Positions 5,027 to 11,250 of a DNA stretch of 36,245 nt are shown piece by piece. The notes below the pieces were generated by a model. The model saw only the letters and a program-made list of their open reading frames with translations, did not search any database and was not told the DNA's origin. Source of the DNA: a virus; the IMG/VR virus record IMGVR_UViG_3300037502_001522, positions 1 through 36,245 of that record, one strand, 5' to 3'. The first letter of the stretch is position 1, and each line of letters opens with the position of its first letter. The position numbers and the translations under genes were made by a program.

Positions 5027-5859
5027 ATGTGCCTTTGGTTGTATCTTTTTCTGGTGGTAGAACATCAGCATTTATGGCAAGAGCATTACAATTACGATAT
5101 GAAGGTAAAAGAGATTTGATTTTCATATTTGCGAATACAGGCAAAGAAAGAATTGAAACACTTGATTTTATAAATGAGTGTGAAACTCGTTGGAATTTAA
5201 ATTGCGTTTGGCTGGAATATGATTTAGTTGAAGATAAAAGCACATTCAAAATTGTAGATTATAATTCAGCTTCAAGAAATGGCGAACCATTTGAAAAAAT
5301 GATTTCTAAATATGGACTGCCAAATAAAGCATTTCCACATTGCACAAGGGAACTGAAACGCCAAACCATAACAAGATATTTAAGAACCATTGGTTTGAAT
5401 AATGGCAAATATGAAACTGCAATAGGTATAAGAATTGACGAAGCACATCGTATTAATTGGCAAAATGCAAAACGAGATAGATTTATTTACCCACTTGCAA
5501 CGGATTTCAGAGCCACAAAAGACTTTATCAGAACTTGGTGGGATAGGCAGGATTTTGATTTGCAGTTAAAAGATTACGAGGGCAATTGCGATATGTGCTG
5601 GAAAAAATCAGAACGCAAATTGCTAACAATGATTTTAGAAAAACCACACTTAATTGAGTGGTGGAATGAAATGGAAATTAAATATGGTCAAGGCGAATTT
5701 TCATTTTTCAGAAAAAATAAAACAGCCATTGACCTAATAGAATTATCAAAACAAAAATTCAGAAAAGCAAATGACGAACACGAAGCAAATAAACAGCAAG
5801 AAAAACTATTCGATTATGATTTGGACATTGAATACGATTGTTTCTGCAAGTCATCATAG
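4957..5859 (+). CDS. Cassette 6: PAPS-reductase/ATP-pyrophosphatase family protein
   Basis: 300 aa as drawn. The P-loop-like PP motif SGGRTSA is at residues 32-38; IFANTGKE follows at 57-64; FPHCTRELK has C129, and GNCDMCWKK has C211 and C214. These are landmarks of the phage-type phosphoadenosine phosphosulfate reductase/N-type ATP-pyrophosphatase family; the substrate is unknown and could be sulfur transfer or nucleotide/DNA modification. ATG 4957 is inside the attC 5 loop, so residues 1-22 come from the upstream attC. The core domain normally starts a few residues before SGG, so GTG 5029 is an alternative start. The gene fills cassette 6 and is followed by a half attC. Confidence 0.8.
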   Translation: MIDRITNAQLTTEALPFAKPLLADVPLVVSFSGGRTSAFMARALQLRYEGKRDLIFIFANTGKERIETLDFINECETRWNLNCVWLEYDLVEDKSTFKIVDYNSASRNGEPFEKMISKYGLPNKAFPHCTRELKRQTITRYLRTIGLNNGKYETAIGIRIDEAHRINWQNAKRDRFIYPLATDFRATKDFIRTWWDRQDFDLQLKDYEGNCDMCWKKSERKLLTMILEKPHLIEWWNEMEIKYGQGEFSFFRKNKTAIDLIELSKQKFRKANDEHEANKQQEKLFDYDLDIEYDCFCKSS

Positions 5860-5876
5860 GGTGTCGTTTGGCATTT

Positions 5877-5910
5877 CTGCTAACTCCCCGCTACCCGCTA
5901 AATTATATCG
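5877..5910 (+). repeat. Half attC site at the array's right end
   Basis: CTGCTAAC (5877-5884) is complementary to the start of cassette 6 (GTTAGCAG, 5019-5026), so it is the R'' box of that cassette's attC. It continues TCCCCGCTACCCGC, but I find no matching right arm (expected GCGGGTAGCG) before the phage gene at 5941. The site seems truncated where phage DNA resumes. Confidence 0.6.
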
Positions 5911-5940
5911 CATACACAACAAACTAAACCCCAAATACCT

Positions 5941-6135
5941 ATGAACCTACTAAAAGAAATTCGCGCTCAATTCAGCGCAAAGGAATGGATGCAGGCAATA
6001 TTCTGTCACATCCCAACGGCCAATGCACCACGTATTAATGGCGGTGCGAAACTAACCCAACCTCGCAGATGCAACAACTTTAACGAGTTGCATACGAACC
6101 TAATCCAATGGAGAAAGGAGGTGGCAAATGGCTAA
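5941..6135 (+). CDS. Hypothetical protein (64 aa)
   Basis: ATG 5941 in the context AATACCTATG, the start context shared by other phage genes, which marks the return to phage backbone after the cassette array. The protein is basic with LLKEIRAQFSAKEWMQAIF and a C-terminal helix; no family is recognised. It overlaps the next gene by 8 bp. The end of the gene contains GGAGAAAGGAGGTGG, a good Shine-Dalgarno-like stretch for ATG 6128. Confidence 0.65.
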   Translation: MNLLKEIRAQFSAKEWMQAIFCHIPTANAPRINGGAKLTQPRRCNNFNELHTNLIQWRKEVANG

Positions 6136-6466
6136 AATAAGAAAAACCAACCGAGTGATAACCGATGCCTACAAAGATAGCATCCGACCTGCGCACATAA
6201 CAGACAGAGATTGGTCGATGTGGTTGGAATATAACAAGGGGTTGCATTACGCTGAAATTGCAATGATACATCGCTTATCACCTGTGCAAGTAAGGGAAGT
6301 TATCGATGGCATCATTATGAAACTAAAAAACAACGCTGTCGGCCTGTACAATGATGATTTCACAACGGCACACGAAGCGTTTAGGTTTCGGGAGCGCATA
6401 AGGAACAATGTGCGTTTAGCCGAAGCAAGTGGCATGGCGGTGGTTAATATTATGAGTGAGGTTTAA
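6128..6466 (+). CDS. Putative helix-turn-helix DNA-binding protein
   Basis: 112 aa, basic. Residues about 32-66 (DWSMWLEYNKGLHYAEIAMI, then HRLSPVQVREVIDGIIMK) read as a helix-turn-helix with 'YAEIA' as first helix and 'PVQVREVIDGI' as recognition helix, similar to sigma-70 region 4 or terminase-small-subunit HTH units. The first residues are basic. It is at the head of the replication module, so a regulator is likely; this is an inference from pattern only. The start is supported by the GGAGG motif and the 8-bp overlap. Confidence 0.55.
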   Translation: MAKIRKTNRVITDAYKDSIRPAHITDRDWSMWLEYNKGLHYAEIAMIHRLSPVQVREVIDGIIMKLKNNAVGLYNDDFTTAHEAFRFRERIRNNVRLAEASGMAVVNIMSEV

Positions 6467-6480
6467 CAACTTTTAACATT

Positions 6481-6507
6481 TTTGTATTGATATTTACCCC
6501 ATATTTG
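6481..6507 (+). promoter_or_regulatory. Possible weak promoter before 6552
   Basis: TTTG at 6481-6484 and CATATTTG at 6500-6507 with a 15-bp spacer: a poor -7 (one mismatch) and short spacing. It lies in the only gap (6467-6551) before a run of overlapping genes. The gap also ends with CCCCTAACCCCCTAACCT, directly before ATG. Confidence 0.3.
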
Positions 6508-6551
6508 CATCACTAAAACAAACGAAAAACTAACCCCTAACCCCCTAACCT

Positions 6552-6749
6552 ATGAGCAAACAAATCACAAAAACCGTTGAAACACTAATCACGTATGCAA
6601 CACAAGACAAATCAATGTCCATCGAAGTTGATGGCTTAACTACCTACTTTCGGATTGATGGCGAAATCGAAGCATCGTGGCCGACCGAAGCAAACGAATT
6701 TATTATGAACGTACTAAACCGACATTGCAATGAGCAAAATATCGCTTAA
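6552..6749 (+). CDS. Hypothetical protein (65 aa)
   Basis: A small acidic protein, MSKQITKTVETLITYATQDK then SIEVDGLTTYFRIDGEIEASWPTEANEFIMNVL. The ATG is in the AACCTATG context. It overlaps the next gene by 20 bp. No family is recognised. Compact alpha-beta predicted structure; the role is unknown, in the early/replication operon. Confidence 0.6.
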   Translation: MSKQITKTVETLITYATQDKSMSIEVDGLTTYFRIDGEIEASWPTEANEFIMNVLNRHCNEQNIA

Positions 6750-7002
6750 TGATTACAACAAGGCATTATTAATCTGCCAACAATACCGGGCGCAGATAGA
6801 TAGCGAAATCGGGCGCACACCATTGCGCTCGTTTATCGAATACAACAAGCACAGAATGAGCAGAAGATTAATCAATATCTTATACAAGGCCGTTGAAAAC
6901 GGACACGAAAACGTTGAAGAATTAACCGAGCGTGAACTCATGCGCATTAATATGTGCGGAGTTAAAACTATTGTTGAATTTAATAACTTAATAAACTCAT
7001 GA
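6730..7002 (+). CDS. Small protein with alpha-CTD-like helix-hairpin-helix domain
   Basis: 90 aa. Residues 42-89 (SRRLINILYKAVENGHENVE, then ELTERELMRINMCGVKTIVEF) follow the RNA polymerase alpha C-terminal domain and HhH pattern: 'S-R-x-N-x-L', 'v-e-L-x-x-L-l-r-i-x-x-x-G-x-k-t-i-x-E'. Such a domain binds UP-element DNA or activators in the host enzyme. The N-terminal 40 residues are helical and basic. It could modulate transcription or act in replication as a DNA-binding adaptor. Overlaps of 20 and 4 bp with its neighbours support the frame. Confidence 0.55.
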   Translation: MSKISLNDYNKALLICQQYRAQIDSEIGRTPLRSFIEYNKHRMSRRLINILYKAVENGHENVEELTERELMRINMCGVKTIVEFNNLINS

Positions 7003-7268
7003 AAGAAATTATAATCAAATTCAACAGATACAATGAAATCATTGAATTGTCCGATGATGCCGAGTCGTTACCGTGGTACATATTAAATCCGATATGTGAG
7101 CATTTTAATTACAATGACATCAATATCACCTACGATGCCGTTCCAAAGCATTATAGCAACCCAAATGGCGAGGAGTGGACTGAACACGAATACAAGCAGA
7201 CATCACCCGACTTCGATGCACTACCAGAGGCACTACTAACAGAAATACTAATCAATCTAAACAACTAA
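6999..7268 (+). CDS. Hypothetical acidic protein (89 aa)
   Basis: Acidic and soluble, starting MKEIIIKFNRYNEIIELSDD and later HYSNPNGEEWTEHEYKQTSP. No family is recognised. The ATGA overlap with the gene upstream, and 6 bp to the next gene, place it in the same operon as the DUF3127 protein. Confidence 0.6.
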   Translation: MKEIIIKFNRYNEIIELSDDAESLPWYILNPICEHFNYNDINITYDAVPKHYSNPNGEEWTEHEYKQTSPDFDALPEALLTEILINLNN

Positions 7269-7274
7269 AACCAA

Positions 7275-7598
7275 ATGAACACAATCACAGGTACAATTAG
7301 AGAAATCTACAACACCCAACAAGTAAACGACAACTTCGCCAAGCGTGAAATGGTTGTCACCGTTGCCGATAAATATCCGCAACACATCACAATTCAATTC
7401 ACGCAGGACAAATGCACGATGCTTGACAAGTACATGGTGGGCGACAACGTAACCGTATGCTACAACCTACGAGGCAAGCAATACCAAGGCAAGGATGGCA
7501 GCGTTAAGTATTTCAACTCGATTGAGGGATGGAAAATTGACCGCACAGAGAATGTGCCGTTAGATGCCAAAGGATTGAGTGTTGATGATTTATTTTAA
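7275..7598 (+). CDS. DUF3127 protein, OB-fold/SSB-like
   Basis: 107 aa. The family pattern is clear: ITGTIREIYNTQQVNDNFAK, REMVVTVADKYPQHITIQF, YMVGDNVTVCYNLRGKQY, DGSVKYFNSIEGWKI, and an acidic C-terminal tail ending in VDDLF. DUF3127 proteins are small OB-fold proteins of Bacteroidetes and their phages; the acidic aromatic tip resembles that of bacterial single-stranded DNA-binding proteins, so a phage SSB role is likely. It lies directly upstream of a RecT-like protein, fitting a recombination and replication unit. Confidence 0.75.
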   Translation: MNTITGTIREIYNTQQVNDNFAKREMVVTVADKYPQHITIQFTQDKCTMLDKYMVGDNVTVCYNLRGKQYQGKDGSVKYFNSIEGWKIDRTENVPLDAKGLSVDDLF

Positions 7599-7633
7599 AC
7601 TAATACTAACCCCCAATAAACAAACAAAAACCT

Positions 7634-8323
7634 ATGGAAAACAAGACCCAAACAATGCAGGTTGCAGCGGTGCAACAACTACCAATTAACGAGTTAATGA
7701 ATATGGCCAAGGCATTTGCCGAAAGCGGAATGTTTCCCGATACCAAGTCGGCAGCGCAAGCCATCGTTAAAATTCAAGCAGGCCAAGAAATCGGAATACC
7801 TCCATTTGCTGCTATGACAGGCATTCACATCATCCAAGGCAAGCCAACAATAGGAGCAGGCCTTATTGCATCACGTGTCAAAGGTAGCGGCAAGTATGAT
7901 TACAGAGTGATTGAAGCTACTGAAAAGATTTGCACCATTGACTTCTACCAAGGTGTTGAGAAAATCGGCACATCAACATTCACAATCGAAGATGCCAAAA
8001 AAGCACTTACCAAAAACATCGACAAGTTTCCAAAAAATATGCTATTTGCACGCGCAATAAGCAACGGTGTGAAGTGGTATTGCCCCGATGTATTTAGCGG
8101 GCCTGTGTACGTACCAGAAGAAATGACTGCCATTACCGTGGATGCCGAAGCAGTTGAGGTAAGCAACATCGATGAGTTAACTGCAATGATTAACGCTTGC
8201 CAAAGCATTGAAGAGTTAACAAATGCTTGGAAGTCGCTATCAAAGGCAGAAAAGGCAAACGATACGCTCATCAATGCTGCCAAAGAAATGAAATCAAAAC
8301 TAACCCCTAAAACTGCTGAATAA
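7634..8323 (+). CDS. RecT-like single-strand annealing protein (putative)
   Basis: 229 aa. Residues about 20-80 contain MAKAFAESGMFPDTKSAAQA, IVKIQAGQEIGIPPFAAMTG and IHIIQGKPTIGAGLIASRVK; further on FTIEDAKKALTKN...FPKNMLFARAIS and YVPEEM. This is the conserved layout of a phage family usually annotated as RecT-like recombinase. The C-terminal 60 residues are helical. Its position between an SSB-like protein and Gp157 supports recombination, but the fold assignment rests on remembered family patterns. ATG 7634 is in the AAACCTATG context; the stop overlaps the next ATG (TAATG). Confidence 0.6.
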   Translation: MENKTQTMQVAAVQQLPINELMNMAKAFAESGMFPDTKSAAQAIVKIQAGQEIGIPPFAAMTGIHIIQGKPTIGAGLIASRVKGSGKYDYRVIEATEKICTIDFYQGVEKIGTSTFTIEDAKKALTKNIDKFPKNMLFARAISNGVKWYCPDVFSGPVYVPEEMTAITVDAEAVEVSNIDELTAMINACQSIEELTNAWKSLSKAEKANDTLINAAKEMKSKLTPKTAE

Positions 8324-8817
8324 TGAAAGTAACGTTGTATCAAATAGAGCAGAACTACCTGCAAATTGCTGAACAACTAATCGATAACGGGGGTGAAACA
8401 TCCCCCGAAATCGAACAAAGTTTGGCCATCACCGAGGAGCAACTGCAAAACAAATCTGTTGCTTATTCATTCGTGATTAAAGAAATGGATGGCGAGGTTG
8501 AAATCATTGAAAACGAAATCAAACGTTTGCAAGCAATGAAAAAAGCACGCGAGAATGCATCGCAAAGGTTGAAAGACAACATCAAGAACGCAATGGACTT
8601 GTTCAACATCGATGAGATCAAAACACCATTGGTTAAAATCAACTTTCGCAAATCAAAAGCGGTTGAGGTTGATGATGTAAACAAGCTATCTGCCCCTTAT
8701 AAAGTTGTTAAGGTAACGGAACAAGCCGATAAGGCAGCAATCAAAAGCGCGTTAGAAAGCGGCCTTGAAATACCTGGGTGCAGAATTATTGAGAACAGGA
8801 ACTTGCAGATAAGGTAA
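8323..8817 (+). CDS. Siphovirus Gp157-family protein
   Basis: 164 aa. It has the family's layout: LYQIEQNYLQIAEQLIDNGG, a long coiled coil (EEQLQNKSVAYSFVIKEMDG, EIKRLQAMKKARENASQRLK) and a beta C-terminal half (INFRKSKAVEVDD..APYKVVKV..AAIKSALESGLEIPGCRI). Gp157 proteins accompany phage recombinases and replication proteins; in Streptococcus phage Sfi21 it was linked to phage resistance. The molecular function is unknown. It overlaps the RecT-like gene by one base. Confidence 0.85.
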   Translation: MKVTLYQIEQNYLQIAEQLIDNGGETSPEIEQSLAITEEQLQNKSVAYSFVIKEMDGEVEIIENEIKRLQAMKKARENASQRLKDNIKNAMDLFNIDEIKTPLVKINFRKSKAVEVDDVNKLSAPYKVVKVTEQADKAAIKSALESGLEIPGCRIIENRNLQIR

Positions 8818-8833
8818 ATATTTATTAAGTTTG
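8802..8833 (+). promoter_or_regulatory. Promoter at the end of the Gp157 gene
   Basis: CTTG at 8802-8805, a 20-bp spacer and TAAGTTTG at 8826-8833 (a full match to TAnnTTTG). Transcription should begin near 8840, at the 5' edge of the structured RNA described next. The -33 part lies inside the end of the Gp157 reading frame. Confidence 0.6.
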
Positions 8834-8839
8834 CACCGT

Positions 8840-8928
8840 AGAGTTGCGCCTACAAAAATAAAAATATTACTAACGGCCTTTGTCGAGTAGGGAAGCGCAA
8901 CCCCGAAAGACAAGGCCTTATTTTTTTT
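8840..8928 (+). ncRNA. Structured leader or small RNA with pseudoknot topology and U-tract
   Basis: Downstream of the promoter, four segments can pair: A GTTGCGC (8843-8849) with A' GCGCAAC (8895-8901), and B GGCCTTTGTC (8875-8884) with B' GACAAGGCC (8909-8917, one bulged T). The order A-B-A'-B' is an H-type pseudoknot or a pair of mutually exclusive helices. Loop 1 (8850-8874) is A-rich. B-B' is followed by a T-run (8921-8928), an intrinsic terminator, and ATG 8931 starts three bases later. It may be a terminated sRNA of about 90 nt or an attenuator controlling the primase-helicase. No known riboswitch class is recognised. Confidence 0.5.
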
Positions 8929-8930
8929 AT

Positions 8931-11051
8931 ATGATATCAATTTTTAAATCAGCCAAAAGCACGCAATCCGAAAAAAATATTGAAATAGATGCTTACTTTG
9001 ATGGCATACAAAATGGCCTGTGGCAAGATGAGGTGTTGAACTATCGTGCTGGGCGCACACAAAAAGAGTTGACTACTTGCGTGACAATTTCGGGAGCGTT
9101 TACGCAAAGAAAAGCCGACAAACTTCTTCAGCATTCGGGGTTCATTTGTTTGGATATTGATGCCAAGGACCAAATTGCATCAATCGACATTGAGCGGATA
9201 AAAGCAGACATTTATGTGTATGCCGTGCATCGTTCACTTTCGGGAAATGGCTTTGCCGTTTTTGTGCGTATAGATGGCGAGCGACACCTTGATGCCTATT
9301 TAGGTTTGGAGCATCATTTTATGTTAAACTATTCGATTGTTCTTGATAAAAGTTGCAAGGACACAAGCCGACTGCGTTTCGTTTCGTATGACCCCGACAT
9401 TTACATCAACAAGAAAGCAAAAACGTTTAAAACCTATTTAAAGAAAAAAGACAAGCCAAAACCGAAACCTGTTGTGGTTAAAACTGACTTTGATGAAATG
9501 GTGGTCAAAGCAGCACCTATGAATTTGTTTGATGAATATGCCGACTACATTCGCCTTGCATTCGCCTTGGCAACGGAATTTAGCGAAAGCGGTCGCAGGT
9601 ATTTTCATTCGCTTTGCCAAGCATCACCGAAATACAACGAGAGGCAAGCAGAGCGTGATTATAACATTGCTTTGACACGAAGCCAAACAGGTGTTTCTAT
9701 TGCATCAGTTTATTATATCTTTAAGCAGGCAGGAATTCAAACAACATCGGAAAGAACCGAGAAAATTAAGTCAATAGTAAAGTTAGCCGACAACCCAAAA
9801 GAGGCACTTGAAAAGTTGAATATACCTTTAACCGATGCCGAGCCGTTTATTGTCACAAATGAGCAACGTGGCGAGCCGACAGAGATTGACCAAATTGTTG
9901 AATTGATAAAATTGAATAGCGTAAAATTTAACGAGATTACACGCAACTTTGAATTTAATGGCGAGGAAATGACCGACCGGGTACTTGCAAATTTTTACAC
10001 AAAAGTTTGGCAAAAAATTGATGATGGCATAAGCAAGGATAAGATATTTACCTTGATACAAAACAGGGATAATTCGATAAGCTACAACCCCATTCGTGAT
10101 TGGTTTGAGAAAAATAGCCATCTGCAAACCGACAACGAATTTGAGAAGTTAAAGAGGTGCTTCAAGATTGAGCAGTTAATCTATGAGAATGATGGGGTGT
10201 ACAACTTTGACCAATACCTCGACATTTATCTTAAAAAATGGTTGCTTGGCTTGATTGGGTCGGCATACGGCACTTATTCTTTGATGATTTTGGTCATTGC
10301 TGGGGAGCAAGGTATCAAAAAAACTGAATTTTTTAGGAACCTATTGCCGAAAGACCTGCGCAAATTTTACGCTGAAAGCAATTTGGATGAGGGCAAGGAC
10401 TCGGAGATTTTAATGACTAAAAAATGGTTGATTGTGGATGATGAGTTTGGCGGTAAGTCCAAGAAAGATGCCACGAAATTGAAACGATTGAGCAGTCAGC
10501 AAACATTTAGCATTCGGATGCCATACGGTAGAGTGTCGGAGGACTTGATGAGGTTGGCCGTGCTGGGTGGAACTTCAAACGATGCCGAGGTAATCAATGA
10601 CCCAACTGGCAACAGGCGCATCATCCCAATAAATTTAATTAGCTTTGATTTTGATGCTTACTTGGCCATTGATAAGGATAAACTTTTTATCGAACTTTAC
10701 AACGAATGGAAATCGGATAAAGAAGCGTGGTTTTTAACCAAGATACAGATTGAATATCTCAATAAAGCTAACGAGAAAAATATTGAAGTGATGGGAGAGG
10801 TTGAAGTCATAAATAAGTATTTGACTCCCGACCCGATTTCCAAAATGACCAACACCGATATCGTACTTGAAATACAAAAATTGCACCCAAGTTTCAAAAC
10901 GAACTCAAAACGAATGGGGCAGGCATTGAAAAAATGTGGGTATGAGCAGCACATTTTAAAGGTCGGGTCAAAGGTAATTAGGGCATACGAAGTGAAAATC
11001 AAAGGAAGTGTAACCTCGTATTACATTGAAAATCAAGAATATATTAACTAA
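8931..11051 (+). CDS. VirE/BT4734-type primase-helicase
   Basis: 706 aa from ATG 8931; the frame is open further upstream, but there it crosses the structured RNA, and the domain starts at MISIFKS. Residues about 1-170 match the BT4734-like N-terminal domain (SGAFTQRKADKLLQHSGFIC, LDID near 74-77, HRSLSGNGFAVFVRI), a primase-type catalytic region. A linker with a primase-C-terminal-like segment follows. Residues about 420-610 are a VirE-type SF3-like ATPase: Walker A GEQGIKKTEFF (458-468), Walker B WLIVDDEF (499-506) and a TGNRRIIPI motif. It is probably the replicative primase-helicase; no polymerase gene accompanies it. Confidence 0.85.
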   Translation: MISIFKSAKSTQSEKNIEIDAYFDGIQNGLWQDEVLNYRAGRTQKELTTCVTISGAFTQRKADKLLQHSGFICLDIDAKDQIASIDIERIKADIYVYAVHRSLSGNGFAVFVRIDGERHLDAYLGLEHHFMLNYSIVLDKSCKDTSRLRFVSYDPDIYINKKAKTFKTYLKKKDKPKPKPVVVKTDFDEMVVKAAPMNLFDEYADYIRLAFALATEFSESGRRYFHSLCQASPKYNERQAERDYNIALTRSQTGVSIASVYYIFKQAGIQTTSERTEKIKSIVKLADNPKEALEKLNIPLTDAEPFIVTNEQRGEPTEIDQIVELIKLNSVKFNEITRNFEFNGEEMTDRVLANFYTKVWQKIDDGISKDKIFTLIQNRDNSISYNPIRDWFEKNSHLQTDNEFEKLKRCFKIEQLIYENDGVYNFDQYLDIYLKKWLLGLIGSAYGTYSLMILVIAGEQGIKKTEFFRNLLPKDLRKFYAESNLDEGKDSEILMTKKWLIVDDEFGGKSKKDATKLKRLSSQQTFSIRMPYGRVSEDLMRLAVLGGTSNDAEVINDPTGNRRIIPINLISFDFDAYLAIDKDKLFIELYNEWKSDKEAWFLTKIQIEYLNKANEKNIEVMGEVEVINKYLTPDPISKMTNTDIVLEIQKLHPSFKTNSKRMGQALKKCGYEQHILKVGSKVIRAYEVKIKGSVTSYYIENQEYIN

Positions 11052-11053
11052 AA

Positions 11054-11249
11054 GTTACACATTTACACGTTACACATCATTTTTAAAATGTCCTATACAA
11101 TAAATATAATATGTGTGCGTGCGTGCGTGTGCGTGTGTGTGTGTGTATGTATAGGTCTGTAAATATGTGTAACATCTGTAACCTGTAACCAAACCACACA
11201 AAAGCATTGATATCATTGAGTTTTTAAAATTTACACATCGGTAACACAT
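11054..11249 (+). repeat. Iteron-like TTACACAT repeats (candidate origin)
   Basis: In the 199-bp gap between the primase-helicase and the SF2 helicase, GTTACACAT occurs at 11054-11062 and 11069-11077 (15-bp period, with TTACACGT at 11063-11070). Its reverse complement ATGTGTAAC is at 11165-11173, TTACACAT again at 11231-11238, and CTGTAAC twice in tandem at 11176-11189. Iterons in both orientations between two replication genes, with AT-rich DNA, suggest a replication origin or an operator for the helicase gene. No promoter matches the consensus here. Confidence 0.5.
11109..11153 (+). repeat. Alternating purine-pyrimidine (GT/GC) tract, 45 bp
   Basis: From 11109 to 11153 every step alternates purine and pyrimidine, mostly GT with four GC steps. 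Such tracts can adopt left-handed Z-DNA under negative supercoiling and are prone to slippage in length. It sits within the iteron-like region. On the minus strand it makes a spurious reading frame of His-Thr-His-Ala repeats. Confidence 0.8.
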
Positions 11250-11250
11250 T

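Larger units (their letters stand above)
3278..5884 (+). mobile_element. Integron-type gene-cassette array lacking an integrase (CALIN-like)
   Basis: Five imperfect palindromes of 76-137 bp, each ending in GTT(A/G)xxxG and beginning in xxxxAAC, separate short genes whose stops lie within a few bases of the next palindrome: the arrangement of integron cassettes. For five cassettes the first bases (TTATAAGC, TTATAAGC, TTAGCGG, TTGGCAGC, TTAGCAG) are complementary to the R'' box of that cassette's own attC (GCTTATAAC, GCTTATAAC, CCGCTAAC, GCTGCCAAC, CTGCTAAC), as required if each was once a circle. Five sites have 5' spacers longer than 3' spacers and extrahelical bases. No integron integrase or attI is visible. 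The right end is a half attC. Confidence 0.8.

Noticed and set aside
8840-8928. tRNA or tmRNA gene
   Set aside because: No acceptor stem, T-loop GTTCGAATC or anticodon arm; pairing fits a pseudoknot and terminator instead.
8880-8930. N-terminal extension of the primase-helicase (17 residues from TTG 8880)
   Set aside because: It crosses the structured RNA and T-run; the domain itself begins at ATG 8931.
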